DNA from: Gonocerus acuteangulatus
Taxonomy: Eukaryota > Arthropoda > Insecta > Hemiptera > Coreidae
Length of the DNA: 64,000 bases
NCBI GenBank assembly: GCA_946811695.1
Contig: OX328130.1
Span: 76,673,599 to 76,737,598 of the forward strand
Direction: 5' to 3'
The notes below the pieces were generated by a model. The model was given only the letters and a program-made list of their open reading frames with translations. It was not told where the DNA came from and did no database searches. Shown here piece by piece: positions 10,576-23,725 of this stretch (position 1 is the first letter of the stretch; every line of letters begins with the position of its first letter). The position numbers and the translations under genes are program-made.

Positions 10576-11002
10576 AAAGTAAATCCCCCCCTTCCGATAG
10601 ACCGATTTAGTTCATTTTACAACACTTCTTCCTTATTAGATCCCCAGGACATATACCGCGTTTCGTTAGAATACAGCAGAAATTACCACCGGTATGAGCA
10701 AATTAGTAATTTGGGTCCGGAGTAACCCCCCCCCTCCTAATGAACAGATTTAGTTTATTTTTACAACACATTTTTCTCTTTAGTTGATCAGAACGAATAC
10801 CGAGCTTCGTTGAAATACAACACAAATTATGGCTGGTATTGGCAATTAACTACTTTGGCTCCGGAGTAAACCCCCCCTGCGGATGGACTGATTTTGTTGG
10901 TTAACGAACTCGTTCAATCGTTTGATTGGGGAATACTACATACCAAGTTTCGTGGGGAAGAAACAAAAACTCTGGCCGGTATCGAGTTAACGGACACATA
11001 TA

Positions 11003-11055
<53 letters not shown>

Positions 11056-11189
11056 TTTCACTGGGGTCATTTTCGGTGTCTACTAGGTAGGATCGATAAA
11101 GATTCGAAAATTTTTTTCAAAAATTACGTCATGAGTGCAACCTCAATAGCTACTTTCCTTCGGAGGGCTAAAAATGGTATTTCCCAAAG
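10576..11189. repeat. Dispersed repeat family A, copy 2
   Basis: Counterpart of 185-800 within the large duplication, including the TA run at about 11006-11051. C-run lengths differ from copy 1. Confidence 0.75.
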
Positions 11190-11260
11190 AATAATAACAC
11201 AGGATATATTCCAAAGACAACATACATATCGCACTAGTATTTTTAAAGTGACACAACCAA

Positions 11261-13061
11261 GTAGATGGAATAGCATTAAGACAGGAAGAGTGACACAAGT
11301 GCCCTCTGGTGTAGAAGCTCTGAAGCTAGCTACGTACAGTTTTGATGGTTCATGAAGGGATATTTACCATGTCTTTCATAGTCAGAACTGAATGCCTATG
11401 TAGATGGAATAGCATTAAGACAGGAAGAGTGACACAAGTGCTCTCTGGTGTAGAAGCTCTGTAGCTAGCTACATACAGTTTTGATGGTTCATGAAGGGAT
11501 ATTTACCATGTCTTTCATAGTCAGATCTGAATGCCTATGTAGATGGAATAGCATTAAGACAGGAAGAGTGACACAAGTGCCCTCTGGTGTAGAAGCTCTG
11601 TAGCTAGCTACATACAGTTTTGATGGTTCATGAAGGGATATTTATCATGTCTTTCATAGTCAGAACTGAATGCCTATGTAGATGGAATAGCATTAAGACA
11701 GGAAGAGTGACACAAGTGCCCTCTGGTGTAGAAGCTCTGAAGCTAGTTACATACAGTTTTGATGGTTCATGAAGGGATATTTACCATGTCTTTCATAGTC
11801 AGAACTGAATGCCTATGTAGACGGAATAGCATTAAGACAGGAAGAGTGACACAAGTGCCCTCTGGCGTAGAAGCTCTGTAGCTAGCTACATACAGTTTTG
11901 ATGGTTCATGAAGGGATATTTACCATGTCTTTCATAGTCAGATCTGAATGCCTATGTAGATGGAATAGCATTAAGACAGGAAGAGTGACACAAGTGCCTC
12001 TGGTGTAGAAGCTCTGTAGCTAGCTACATACAGTTTTGATGGTTCATGAAGGAATATTTATCATGTCTTTCATAGTCAGAACTGAATGCCTATGTAGATG
12101 GAATAGCATTAAGACAGGAAGAGTGACACAAGTGCCCTCTGGTGTAGAAGCTCTGTAGCTAGCTACATACAGTTTTGATGGTTCATGAAGGGATATTTAC
12201 CATGTCTTTCATAGTCAGACTTGAATGCCTATGTAGATGGAATAGCATTAAGACAGGAAGAGTGACACAAGTGCCCTCTGGTGTAGAAGCTCTGTAGCTA
12301 GCTACATACAGTTTTGATGGTTCATGAAGGGATATTTACCATGTCTTTCATAGTCAGAACTGAATGCCTATGTAGACGGAATAGCATTAAGACAGGAAGA
12401 GTGACACAAGTGCCCTCTGGTGTAGAAGCTCTGTAGCTAGCTACATACAGTTTTGATGGTTCATGAAGGGATATTTATCATGTCTTTCATAGTCAGAACT
12501 GAATGCCTATGTAGATGGAATAGCATTAAGACAGGAAGAGTGACACAAGTGCCCTCTGGTGTAGAAGCTCTGAAGCTAGTTACATACAGTTTTGATGGTT
12601 CATGAAGGGATATTTACCATGTCTTTCATAGTCAGAACTGAATGCCTATGTAGACGGAATAGCATTAAGACAGGAAGAGTGACACAAGTGCCCTCTGGTG
12701 TAGAAGCTCTGTAGCTAGCTACATACAGTTTTGATGGTTCATGAAGGGATATTTATCATGTCTTTCATAGTCAGAACTGAATGCCTATGTAGATGGAATA
12801 GCTTTAAGACAGGAAGAGTGACACAAGTGCCCTCTGGTGTAGAAGCTCTGTAGCTAGCTACATACAGTTTTGATGGTTCATGAAGGGATATTTACCATGT
12901 CTTTCATAGTCAGAACTGAATGCCTATGTAGAGGGAATAGCATTAAGACAGGAAGAGTGACACAAGTTCCCTCTGGTGAAGAAGCTCTGAAGCTAGCTAC
13001 ATATAGTTTTGATGGTCGATAAAGAGATATTTAACATGTCTTTCACAGTCATAACTCTGAC
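11261..13061. repeat. 139-bp minisatellite, duplication copy 2
   Basis: Same number and order of variant units as 872-2672, including the one short unit and the diverged last unit. Identical order shows that the array was copied as a block rather than evolving independently. Confidence 0.95.
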
Positions 13062-14867
13062 GGTGTGAATAAAACCGATTTTTGAGTTGTGTCACCTTAG
13101 AAATACTAGTGCCGTATGTATTTCGACACGCTGAATCCGAATCCGGAGTCCGTTTCACTCCAGCACGTCAGGTTTAAGAGCATTTGAAGGTAACATTTGA
13201 ATGAAGTCGTTTAGGAGGAAATAACTAGAGCTTCAGTGGTTTTGAGCGTCGCTGAATTCTAATGCCAGGTCTGTTTCACCACATCGCACAGTGGTGAAAA
13301 ACCGCCCAAAAGTGCTCAAAACTCAATAACATTTGATATTGTAGATTTAGAAACCAGAAATTACAATATTTCAACTAGGACACGATTTTTCACTCGGATC
13401 ACTTCAGACATTTTTTGCAGTCAACACTGACTTGAATACTGCAAAAAAAATCCATCTTCGATTTGATTCCAATGTTTATATACAGATAACGCGCGTCTGT
13501 CTTACCGAGTTCGTTCACCTCTAGCACTGTGTGAAAGGGTTTTTCTCTTTGCTTATCTCACTTTTTAATTGGCTGTTTCTTGTTTTAAATTGCATTTATC
13601 AGTAAAATTAGTATTGTAGTAAAATAAGCTAAGAAACGGGGAAAGATATTGGAATTTTATTCGCCATGAAGCACATATTTACAGTTGATTATAACAGTAA
13701 AACGAATTTGCTAGTAAAACAAGATACTTAAAATGACAACGAATTTTGGGTTGTTAAGAATAGAGCCTTCTCAGCAGTAGTCGAAGAGTAAGTACGTTTT
13801 CAGTACATAATTGTATTGGCTTATACAGATTAAGAATTGTCCACTTCTGTGTAAGTTGGCTACTGTTAGTTTCCTGTGATTTGTGATGCTAATTTATTCC
13901 ATTTCTTCGAGATGTACGTAACCGCGCTAAGATGACGCAGTTCCTGCGAGTCGGCCTTTTTGTTTTGTTTACATTTTTGTACATATATATTTAGAATTTT
14001 AATGTAATTGTCATTGTAATTGTTTCAAGAAATTAATTACTAAAATTCAATCTATTCTTGAAGTAATAGATTCTGCATTTGAAGATGGAACGGGTAGCCT
14101 TTCATCGTTTGCCCGCTTTACGCTCCTCAAGTTTTAAATTTAAATTTAAATTTTGGAAACCCTGTATATTGATGGAGATTATGTTTTTACAAGAAACATA
14201 CTCTCCATCATCATCTTAAATTTTAAATTTAGTGAACGAACTCAATTCGTGACTCGAAGCAATTTTTCTCCAGACCCGCAGTGGAAATACGGCCGAAGAG
14301 CTACCCGCCGAATGAAAACATTCGCTGGAATATTTTAATATTTGATCCTCTTTGGTATATTGCAAAGAGAAACGAATGCCTCCGCCATAGAGGAAGAACA
14401 CAAGACAATAAATACTGGTTATCTCTCAGCTTGTTCTGTCCTCCATCAAATATTTGCCGAAATTCTAATGGTGGATATATCTCCATTCTGGGTGAGGGTT
14501 TTCATGACGTCAGCTGGACGTATAAACCATAGTTATGGCGGGAGTAATTCATTTAATATGGACTTTGTCGTCATGTCACCCTCAGCCATTTAGGCTAATT
14601 GTAAAGAATCGCTTTTCTACACAAATGGGTTCCGGTGACAATTTTTCCGGTTTGGTATGATGCAAGTTGGAACTGCATTGCGGTGGTGCAGTTCGTGAAA
14701 TATTTGCAGGGAGTTTGACACATGAAGATTTATTAGAATGAGGGGAGGCGCTGGATAATGAAGGGGCGAAAATTAGAATTAATATGAGTTTGCAGGAGGA
14801 CATGTTGTTAAAGTAACCATAAATGGTAATGCAATAAGCAAAATGAGGACAATATACCGCTGCTCCG

Positions 14868-15281
14868 AAAGTATTGGGTTGGTGCAAAAATAATGCTTCT
14901 TTTGAATATAAATTTTGTTAAGGCAAGTGGTTGACAAGTAAAGAAAGATAATCTAAAGTCTAGTTAATAGATTATTAACAATGGTTATTAATTTTGTTAT
15001 TACTCAAAGATTAGTTTAGTTTGTGTTACATTCACAATGAAATTCACCAAGTCAAAACAAGATTTTCCTCATGATCAAAGAGCGACTCGAACCGCGCGGA
15101 ACATCAATGTTTTTTTGTGGTGAAGGAAGCATCAGAGAATTTACAGTACGGCGATGTTTACCCAAATTTTGTCTTGAAGATTTTGGTCTCGAATAGAAGG
15201 ATGGTCACGTGGGGCGTTCTGTGGTTGATCACGACCAAAAACCAAAACTACTCGGGACATTGCGGGAGAAGTTGTTGCTTA
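14868..15281 (+). pseudogene. mariner relic, duplication copy 2
   Basis: Counterpart of 4487-4900 with the same terminal repeat, the same frameshifts and the same truncation against the 51-bp array. Confidence 0.8.
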
Positions 15282-16410
15282 CCTCTCAACTGTAACTATC
15301 TGCTCATCCCAATCCCAGAGCTCAATTCAATTTCAATTCAATTCAATTTTATTTATTGCATACAGGGTTTCCCCATTGCAAGGAGTTGACCTTATATAAT
15401 GTTTTTAGTCCTATGTTAGTCCTCCCAATCCCAGAGCTCAATCCCTCTCCTCTCAACTGTAACTATCTGCTCATCCCAATCCCAGAGCTCAATCCCCCTC
15501 CTGTCAACTGTAACTATCTGCTCATCCCAATCCCAGAGCTCAATCCCACACCTCTCAACTGTAACTATCTGCTCATCCCAATCCCAGAGCTCAATCCCTC
15601 TCCTCTCAACTGTAACTATCTGCTCATCCCAATCCCAGAGCTCAATCCCTCTCCTCTCAACTGTAACTATCTGCTCATCCCAATCCCAGAGCTCAATTCC
15701 TCTCCCCTCAACTGTAACTATCTGCTCATCCCAATCCCAGAGCTCAATACCTCTCCCCTCAACTGTAACTATCTGCTCATCCCAATCCCAGAGCTCAATC
15801 CCTCTCCTCTCAACTGTAACTATCTGCTCATCCCAATACCAGAGCTCAATCCCTCTCCCCTCAACTGTAACTATCTGCTCATCCCAATCCCAGAGCTCAA
15901 TCCCTCTCCCCTCAACTGTAACTATCTGCTCATCCCAATCCCAGAGCTCAATCCCTCTCCCCTCAACTGTAACTATCTGCTCATCCCAATCCCAGAGCTC
16001 AATCCCTCTCCTCTCGACTGTAACTATCTGCTCATCCCAATCCCAGAGCTCAATCCCTCTCCTCTCAATCCCACCCCGAAAACCCTCCTAGGAGGCTAAA
16101 GGGATCTTGGCCTCGTGACCAACTCTGTAATTAAAGCGGTCAACTAGGAAGTGTCAATAATGATTGGCTCCTTCCAAACTTATATTTTATCTTTTGATTT
16201 ATTATTTTTATTATTATTACTTTTATTTTATTTTCCTTTTAGCTATGATTTATTTATTTATGTACTTATTTATTTTTATTATTTTCTTTTTGTTCCTGTA
16301 ATTCAATTTAGTATGTACTGTTTTTTAACTGTATTCTCATTATGTGAAATCATAAAAATGGCTTTACTTATCACAATTAACCAATGTGCTAAATAATTTG
16401 TGCAGATGTT

Positions 16411-16470
<60 letters not shown>

Positions 16471-16545
16471 GGCGCATCTACATCTTGGCCATTAGCGCCG
16501 TGCAGATGTTAATAAACGCTTTATTATTAAAAAAAAAAAAAAACT
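15282..16545 (+). mobile_element. Jockey-like LINE 3' end with 51-bp array, copy 2
   Basis: Counterpart of 4901-6165. The array occupies about 15422-16071. The tail-only SINE insertion lies at 16414-16499 (minus strand) with TSDs gtgcagatgttaat at 16400-16413 and 16500-16513. The poly(T) run differs by about two bases from copy 1. Confidence 0.75.
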
Positions 16546-17364
16546 AAAAAAAAAACCTAAAAAACTGTCAACTGTGCCTTCCGGAACGTATTGCTCAGAT
16601 AAATATCTGTATTATGTGTGCCCCAGATCAATTTAATGACTCAATTGTAACACTGAAATTATACAGGACAAGCAAAATAAAAATAATTTCAATTTGTCTT
16701 AACCGCTTAAGGACAACGACCGAGATATCACGATTTCGTTTGGATTTCTCTATGAACTCGGACGCTAGACATTTTACGGATATTTACGGACGGTTATTGA
16801 TTCTGTTTTTTTGTTGGTGCTTCATTGAAGCTCAAGATATTTATTATGGTTGAATGATATCAACCATAATAAATATCTAGTTCTTTTGCGCATCTGTAGG
16901 TCATAGAAATGGTATAAAAAATTGTTGGCATAATTTTTAATATAAATTCGGTCATTGTGCGGTTAGTGACTGACCTATAGATTGGGGTTATACCTTTTTC
17001 TACCGTCGACTGCTACAGCAGTGGAGAGCGGCTGGCCCTGTAACTTTGACATATGTACAAGTCGGAGCAAGACGGGAGCCAAGTACCGTTGACTGCTACA
17101 GCAATCGTGAGTGGCTGGGCCTGTGTACCGTTGACTTGTATACAAGTCGGATGAAGACGGGACCCACGTACCGTTGACTGCTCCAGCTGTCTAGAGTTGC
17201 TTGTATGTAACGCAATCTTTCTCTTCTTATGTATCGACTTTAGAGCTATCTAGCATTACCGTAACATACTTCTAATATTCCTGCGTTCACATAGAGGGTT
17301 CTTGATTGAAGTTTTTGCCCGCGTGAGCTATTCAGGCTTAAATACAAATAATAATAAAAAAGCG

Positions 17365-17526
17365 AAGTTAACTCAGTGGTAGAGCACTGGACTTATATGC
17401 TGGAGGACCCTAGTTCAAATCCCGAGCATAGTACTAAAGATTTTATCTTCTAGTGTCTTCGTTCGTTGGTTGAATTCGGCCTCCCTGTCCGTCCTGAGGC
17501 CAACCCAGCCTTTAATAATTGGTACC
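17365..17526 (+). mobile_element. tRNA-derived SINE, duplication copy 2
   Basis: Counterpart of 6986-7147 with the same A- and B-box motifs and the same 3' truncation. Confidence 0.8.
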
Positions 17527-18301
17527 TTCAAAGGGGTTGTTATAAAAAATATTATTCCGAAAAAGAAGCATTTTGGTTTCCATCAGAGAGCTCAACCTTT
17601 CCCACCATCTCCTGCTAACGTTTTCCTTAGTTCGACTACGGTTGTTTGGTGGACCTTCTGGCGATCTCGAACCAAAACTCAAACGCATCATGAAGTTGTT
17701 CAAACGTTTTATCTTTGAGATCTCCAGAGACTCCCACATATAGCAATTCTACCACTAGCTGAATTGGGTTCTCCCTAATTATCGTCGACAATCCTTTACC
17801 GAGTCATTCAATCCCGAAGACCTTCTTATATCATTCAACTCCTTAAATTTAAATCCTCTGTTCTCACCCGTAAGACCCGATCTCGTCCTTCCGATCTTTA
17901 TATTCCTTCCCACGGTACAGCATTATTCGAAAAATCCTTCATCTCCCGTTCCGCCTCGCTATAGAATTCCTAACCTCTGAAGTATATTTTGGCGGTAGCT
18001 GGGAGTGGGGTAATTCCCGTCAATAAAGCTGTGGCGTTAGGCCGAGAAGGAGGGTGTAGAAGGGAGAGGAAGAGAGTGTTAGTGACGAGTACTGCTTGTT
18101 CTAAGTGGATTTAGCCAATAAGTAAGGATAAAGAGACAATTGCTGTGGTAGCGAAGATCTTAGCGGCAAAAAGGGGAGAGTCTCTAGCAATTGGAGGGGA
18201 GAGCTCTTTTTAGTGGAATCTCTTTTTGTATCATTTCTACTCAAGTATTGGGGTTTACTTACTCTTGTAAACAACACAACTAACATTCTTCCCTTTTAAT
18301 T

Positions 18302-18765
18302 TTGATCCTCCGCAAAATAGTCGACGCTCCATTCTTTGTATCCAATTTGACTCTTCATAACGACCTCCATATTCCATTTATCCAACCCATATCAAAAAAA
18401 TTATTTCAAAATTTTCATTCCAAATTACACGGCCATCCTAATTCTTTAATTAACTCCCTATCCTCACATCAAATCCTAAATAACCCCGTTCGCCGACTGA
18501 AGTGTAACTGGCCTAGTGACCAGCTCCAGGAGTAGTCCATCCTGATTGTAACCACTCTGCCTTATGGGCACTGTACCTGTACGGCTTGTCTTATCACGAG
18601 CCCCAGGAGTAGTCCATCCTGATTGTAACCACTCTGCCTTGTGGGCACTGTACCTGTACGGCTTGTCTTATCACGAGCTTCAAGATATATTCACATATAT
18701 CATTTTACTATAAGTGTATTTTTACATTGTTGTAAATTCTGAATGAATAAAATTAAAAAAAAAAA
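18302..18765 (+). pseudogene. Jockey-like LINE C-terminus, duplication copy 2
   Basis: Counterpart of 7923-8305. It carries a 77-bp tandem duplication of the region after the stop codon (tgggcactgtacctgtacgg appears twice). This is one of the few structural differences between the two large copies. It shows a tandem repeat starting inside a LINE 3' end. Confidence 0.85.
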
Positions 18766-18892
18766 ACATCTTAATAATTTTTGCATCTTGGCAGCCAAAA
18801 TACAAATAGAAATTAGATACAAGGTTACAATTTACGCGCTTTCGGAAAACACAAAACATTTCCGTGGTCGTCAGGGCATAAAGACCTATCAC

Positions 18893-21335
18893 AAAGTAAA
18901 GATCGACTGCTGACTTACAGATAAGACTTTAGACCAAGTACAACTCGTGTTTTATTGTTTCGACTTGGGACAAAGCAAGGCTGTGACTTCCACCCAAGAG
19001 TTAGGACAATCTAAGATTGCTGACTTAAAGACAAGAGTTAGGACAACGTACGACTCATTAAGTAGAGGCAAGACTCAATCCAAATTAATTTCGTAACAGA
19101 CAGAAAGTACTTAGAACGAAGAGCTTCGGTGACTTGAAGAAAAGCCTTTGGTCAAAGAGCTTTGCCGACTTAAAGAAAAGCCTTTGGTCAAAGAGCTTTG
19201 TCGACTTAAAGACAAGCCTTAGACCACAGAGCTTTGCTGACTTAAAAAGAAGTCTTAGGACTAATTATGACTGCTGCCTTACAGGCAAGACTTAGAACAA
19301 AGTACAACTGTTAACTTACAGGCAAAACGTAGGACAAAGTTCAACTGCTAACTAAAAGGCAAAACGTAGGACAAAGTACAACTGTTGACTTACAGGCAAG
19401 ACTTCGGACATAGTACAACTGTTAACTTACAGGCAAGACTTAGGAAAAAGAACAACTTCCGACTTACAGGCAAAACGTAGGACAAAGTACAACTGTTGAC
19501 TTACAGGCAAGACATCGGACATAGTACAACTGTTAACTTACAGGCAAGACTTAGGAAAAAGAACAACTTCCGACTTACAGGCAAAACGTAGGACATAGTA
19601 CAACTGCTAACTTACAGGCAAAACGTAGCACAAAGTACAACCGTTGACTTACAGGCAAGACTTAGAACAAAGTACAACTGTTGACTTACAGGCAAGACTT
19701 CAGACATAGTACAACTGTTGACTTACAGGCAAAACGTAGGACAAAGTACAACCGTTGACTTACAGGCAAGACTTAGAACAAAGTACAACTGTTAACTTAC
19801 AGGCAAAACGTAGGACAAAGTTCAACTGCTAACTAAAAGGCAAAACTTGGGACAAAGTACAATTGTTGACTTACAGTCTTACAGGCAAGACTTAGGAAAA
19901 AGAACAACTTCCGACTTACAGGCAAAACGTAGGACAAAGTACAACTGTTGACTTACAGGCAAGACATCGGACATAGTACAACTGTTAGCTTACAGGCAAG
20001 ACTTAGGAAAAAGAACAACTTCCGACTTACAGGCAAAACGTAGGACATAGTACAACTGCTAACTTACAGGCAAAACGTAGCACAAAGTACAACCGTTGAC
20101 TTACAGGCAAGACTTAGAACAAAGTACAACTGTTGACTTACAGGCAAGACTTAGAACAAAGTACAACTGTTAACTTACAGGCAAAACGTAGGACAAAGTT
20201 CAACTGCTAACTAAAAGGCAAAACTTGGGACAAAGTACAATTGTTGACTTACAGGCTTACAGGCAAGACTTAGGAAAAAGAACAACTTCCGACTTACAGG
20301 CAAAACGTAGGACAAAGTACAACCGTTGACTTACAGGCAAGACATCGGACATAGTACAACTGTTGACTTACAGGCAAAACGTAGGACAAAGTACAACCGT
20401 TGACTTACAGGCAAAACGTAGGACAAAGTTCAACTGCTAACTAAAAGGCAAAACTTGGGACAAAGTACAATTGTCGACTTACAGGCTTACAGGCAAGACT
20501 TAGGAAAAAGAACAACTTCCGACTTACAGGCAAAACGTAGGACAAAGTACAACCGTTGACTTACAGGCAAGACTTAGGGAAAAGAACAACTTCCGACTTA
20601 CAGGCAAAACGTAGGACAAAGTACAACCGTTGACTTACAGGCAAGACTTAGGAAAAAGAACAACTTCCGACTTACAGGCAAAACGTAGGACATAGTACAA
20701 CTGCTAACTTACAGGCAAAACGTAGCACAAAGTACAACCGTTGCCTTACAGGCATGACTTAGAACAAAGTACAACTGTTGACTTACAGGCAAGACTTCGG
20801 ACATAGTACAACTGTTGACTTACAGGCAAAACGTAGGACAAAGTACAACCGTTGACTTACAGGCAAGACTTAGAACAAAGTACAACTGTTAACTTACAGG
20901 CAAAACGTAGGACAAAGTTCAACTGCTAACTAAAAGGCAAAACTTGGGACAAAGTACAACCGTTGACTTACAGGCAAAACGTAGGACAAAGTTCAACTGC
21001 TAACTAAAAGGCAAAACTTGGGACAAAGTACAATTGTCGACTTACAGGCTTACAGGCAAGACTTAGGAAAAAGAACAACTTCCGACATACAGGCAAAACG
21101 TAGGACAAAGTACAACCGTTGACTTACAGGCAAGACTTAGGGAAAAGAACAACTTCCGACTTACAGGCAAAACGTAGGACAAAGTACAACCGTTGACTTA
21201 CAGGCAAGACTTAGGAAAAAGAACAACTTCCGACTTACAGGCAAAACTTAGGACAAAGTACAACTGTTGACTTACAGGCAAGACTTAGGGAAAAAACAAC
21301 TTGAGACTTACAGGCAAGACTTATAATAAAGGTTC
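18893..21335. repeat. 37-bp satellite array with higher-order structure
   Basis: More than 60 monomers of about 37 bp follow the pattern gacttacaggcaaaacgtag then gacaaagtacaaccgtt. Several monomer variants recur in the same order, for example aagacttaggaaaaagaac then aacttccgac then aaaacgtaggac. Larger units of several monomers have therefore been copied together (compare about 19440-19620 with about 19880-20070 and later blocks). Slips such as cttacaggcttacaggcaag mark unequal joins. There are no spacers, so this is not a CRISPR. Confidence 0.93.
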
Positions 21336-21384
21336 GAATATTAAAAAAAGTAGTTTTATTATTATGAAGATACCAAAACCCCCG

Positions 21385-21386
<2 letters not shown>

Positions 21387-21469
<83 letters not shown>
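21387..21469. repeat. (AT)n microsatellite
   Basis: About 80 bp of pure AT dinucleotides at the right edge of the 37-bp satellite. A small ORF encoding alternating Tyr-Ile is an artefact. Confidence 0.97.
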
Positions 21470-21470
<1 letters not shown>

Positions 21471-21535
21471 CTTATGCAATAATTACGTGTTCTTCTTAGC
21501 AGACAGCATTAGTTAAGTGTCTATTTTTTCGATAA

Positions 21536-21885
21536 TTCGAAGTCAAGGGATGGTTGGGATTCGGCCTTTGAGATTAAAAAAATGCAAGATCTTGAGGCAG
21601 AAATCTATATTGGACGTTTCGGCTGCACTTTGGCTGCCTTCTTCAGCACTAAAAAATGCCTAAGGCGGGAGGGAGGAAGACCAAGTTGTAGCTTTCTCTC
21701 CAACATTTAACCATTGTCACCTATGACCATGGTCACCTAAATGTCTTCTTCGTCTTCCTCCTAGATATTTTCTAGTGCTGAAGGAGGCTGTCAAACTGCA
21801 TCCAAAATGTCCAATATAGATTTCTTTCTGGAGGTCTGACGTTTTAGTCTCCTAGCCGAATCCCAACCATCCCCTGACTTCGTAT
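21536..21885. mobile_element. Inverted-repeat (fold-back) element with hammerhead-like motif
   Basis: Left arm 21536-21655 and right arm about 21770-21885 are imperfect reverse complements; for example tctatattggacgtttcggc in the left arm pairs with a region around 21808-21826. The minus strand of the left arm at 21608-21655 reads CUGAAGA, then a short stem (GGCAGC/GCAGCC), then GAAACGUC. The right arm has a decayed version (CTGAAGG...AAAATGTCC). The end of the right arm is the source of the adjacent 62-bp array. The layout resembles Penelope-like terminal segments, but no ORF is present. Confidence 0.65.
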
Positions 21886-22590
21886 CACCGCAACGGCTAA
21901 CTATCTCCATCTCCTAGCCGAATCCCAACCATCCCCTGCCTTCGTATCACCGCAACGGCCAAGTATCTCCATCTCCTAGCCGAATCCCAACCATCCCCTG
22001 ACTTCGTATCACCTCAACGGCTAACTATCTCCATCTCCTAGCCGAATCCCAACCATCCCCTGACCTCGTATCACCGCAACGGCTAAGTATCTCCATCTCC
22101 TAGCCGAATCCCAACCATCCCCTGACTTCGTATCACCGCAACGGCTAAGTATCTCCATCTCCTAGCCGAATCCCAACCATCCCCTGACTTCGTATCACCG
22201 CAACGGCTAAGTATCTCCATCTCCTAGCCGAATCCCAACCATCCCCTGACTTCGTATCACAGCAACGGCTAAGTATCTCCATCTCCTAGCCGAATCCCAA
22301 CCATCCCCTGACTTCGTATCACCGCAACGGCTAACTATCTCCATCTCCTAGCCGAATCCCAACCATCCCCTGACTTCGTATCACCGCAACGGCTAACTAT
22401 CTCCATCTCCTAGCCGAATCCCAACCATCCCCTGACTTCGTATCACCGCAACGGCTAACTATCTCCATCTCCTAGCCGAATCCCAACCATCCCCTGACTT
22501 CGTATCACCGCAACGGCTAAGTATCTCCATCTCCTAGCCGAATCCCAACCATCCCCTGACTTCGTATCACCGCAACGGCTAAGTATATCT
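21849..22590. repeat. 62-bp minisatellite, about 12 units, seeded by an element end
   Basis: Units of 62 bp start ctcctagccgaatcccaacc. Starts are at 21849, 21911 and every 62 bp after. The segment gccgaatcccaaccatcccc is the inverted complement of the left end of the adjacent fold-back (ggatggttgggattcggc near 21549), so the unit includes the terminal bases of that element plus flanking DNA. Units differ by single substitutions. Confidence 0.9.
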
Positions 22591-23361
22591 TATTATCAAT
22601 TCTTCCTATAATTGATTATAATGACGATAAGTGTATTATTTGTCTAAACATTACAATTAATCCTAAAAAATATGAATTTATTATATTTCATAATTGTCAA
22701 CAAATCGTTTTTTAGTATATTAGATTCTGTGGAAATGTTTTCTTGTTAGTTTTTTGCTTAAAAGGAGTAAATTTCTGGTTACTAATTGAAGGGTATAATT
22801 GTGCTTTAATGCTCCCGACTTAAAAACGGATATTTTTAACGTTTGTTTAAAGGCGTTTTATTTAAAAGAGCTTTAAAATGGATTCACATAAACGGACGTT
22901 TGTTTAGGCGAAACGACAACAGGAAAGAAGAAATAAACGGCGCATAATTCCTCGTTAAATAGATCGGGGGCGATTTCCCGTAAAGGTAGAAGGGAGGGGA
23001 GGCAGTAATGCGGGTATAATTGTGATACTATTGCAGATTCCGACGGTAGGAGCGCTGTAGTCGGTAGGGAGCAGGAGAGAGATGGAGGCCCGATTTATGA
23101 GAGAGAGCTGCGGTAGAGAGACAAAACGCGAGGCTTATCTCGCACGGAGCGAGAGGGGCCTCCCGATTAAAAAATCATGTTGTTCCCGGCGGTGATTTAG
23201 TGCCCTTGGTTATGTATGGGGCCCGGGGGACTTTACCCCCCTCTCCCCCTTTCCAGTGCCATCTGTATTAATGTCTCTGTGTTTTTTGTCAGGGGCTCGG
23301 AACGGCAGCGCCCTCTTTATCTGAGGCTCGTTCAAAGCTAAGAGACGGAGGACAAATACCA

Positions 23362-23433
<72 letters not shown>

Positions 23434-23725
23434 ACTCTCTCTTCTTTTCTCCTCATCTTCGAGAATTTATCTAGTCAAAATTAAATACTGCTCACTCCAC
23501 TACTGTTGGCTCGGTAGAACAAGTATTTGCTCTAGAACAAGTAGTTTGGCTCGGTAAAGTTATTTGCTTGAGCCCTAAAACTAATTGAATGTGGGTTCGA
23601 GTATGTTACTAATATATCCACTGTGCCTAATTTTCTACTGCCCGTGCCCATTTTCTCCCGATCCAGCAGGACGGCTACGTTGGTCCATATTGCAGCTTTG
23701 CCCGACGTAGATGTACGCCGATAGT
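22591..23725. other. Single-copy interval with a CT microsatellite
   Basis: No gene supported. Positions 22950-23340 are relatively G/C-rich. A long (CT)n tract occupies about 23365-23428. A minus-strand ORF of repeated Arg-Glu is simply the CT tract read in frame. Confidence 0.6.

Larger units (their letters stand above)
10392..19230. repeat. Large direct duplication, copy 2
   Basis: Second copy of the 1-8867 segment. It starts with the same bases as window position 1, so the true left edge of the unit may lie outside the window. Right of about 18895 both copies enter the 37-bp satellite, where alignment becomes ambiguous. The copy has an extra 77-bp tandem block ending in ttatcacgag that copy 1 lacks. 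Confidence 0.95.

Noticed and set aside
18893..22590. CRISPR-like arrays
   Set aside because: Repeats are contiguous with no unique spacers, and the DNA is eukaryotic.
23210..23431. Arg-Glu repeat ORF
   Set aside because: Translation of the CT microsatellite.
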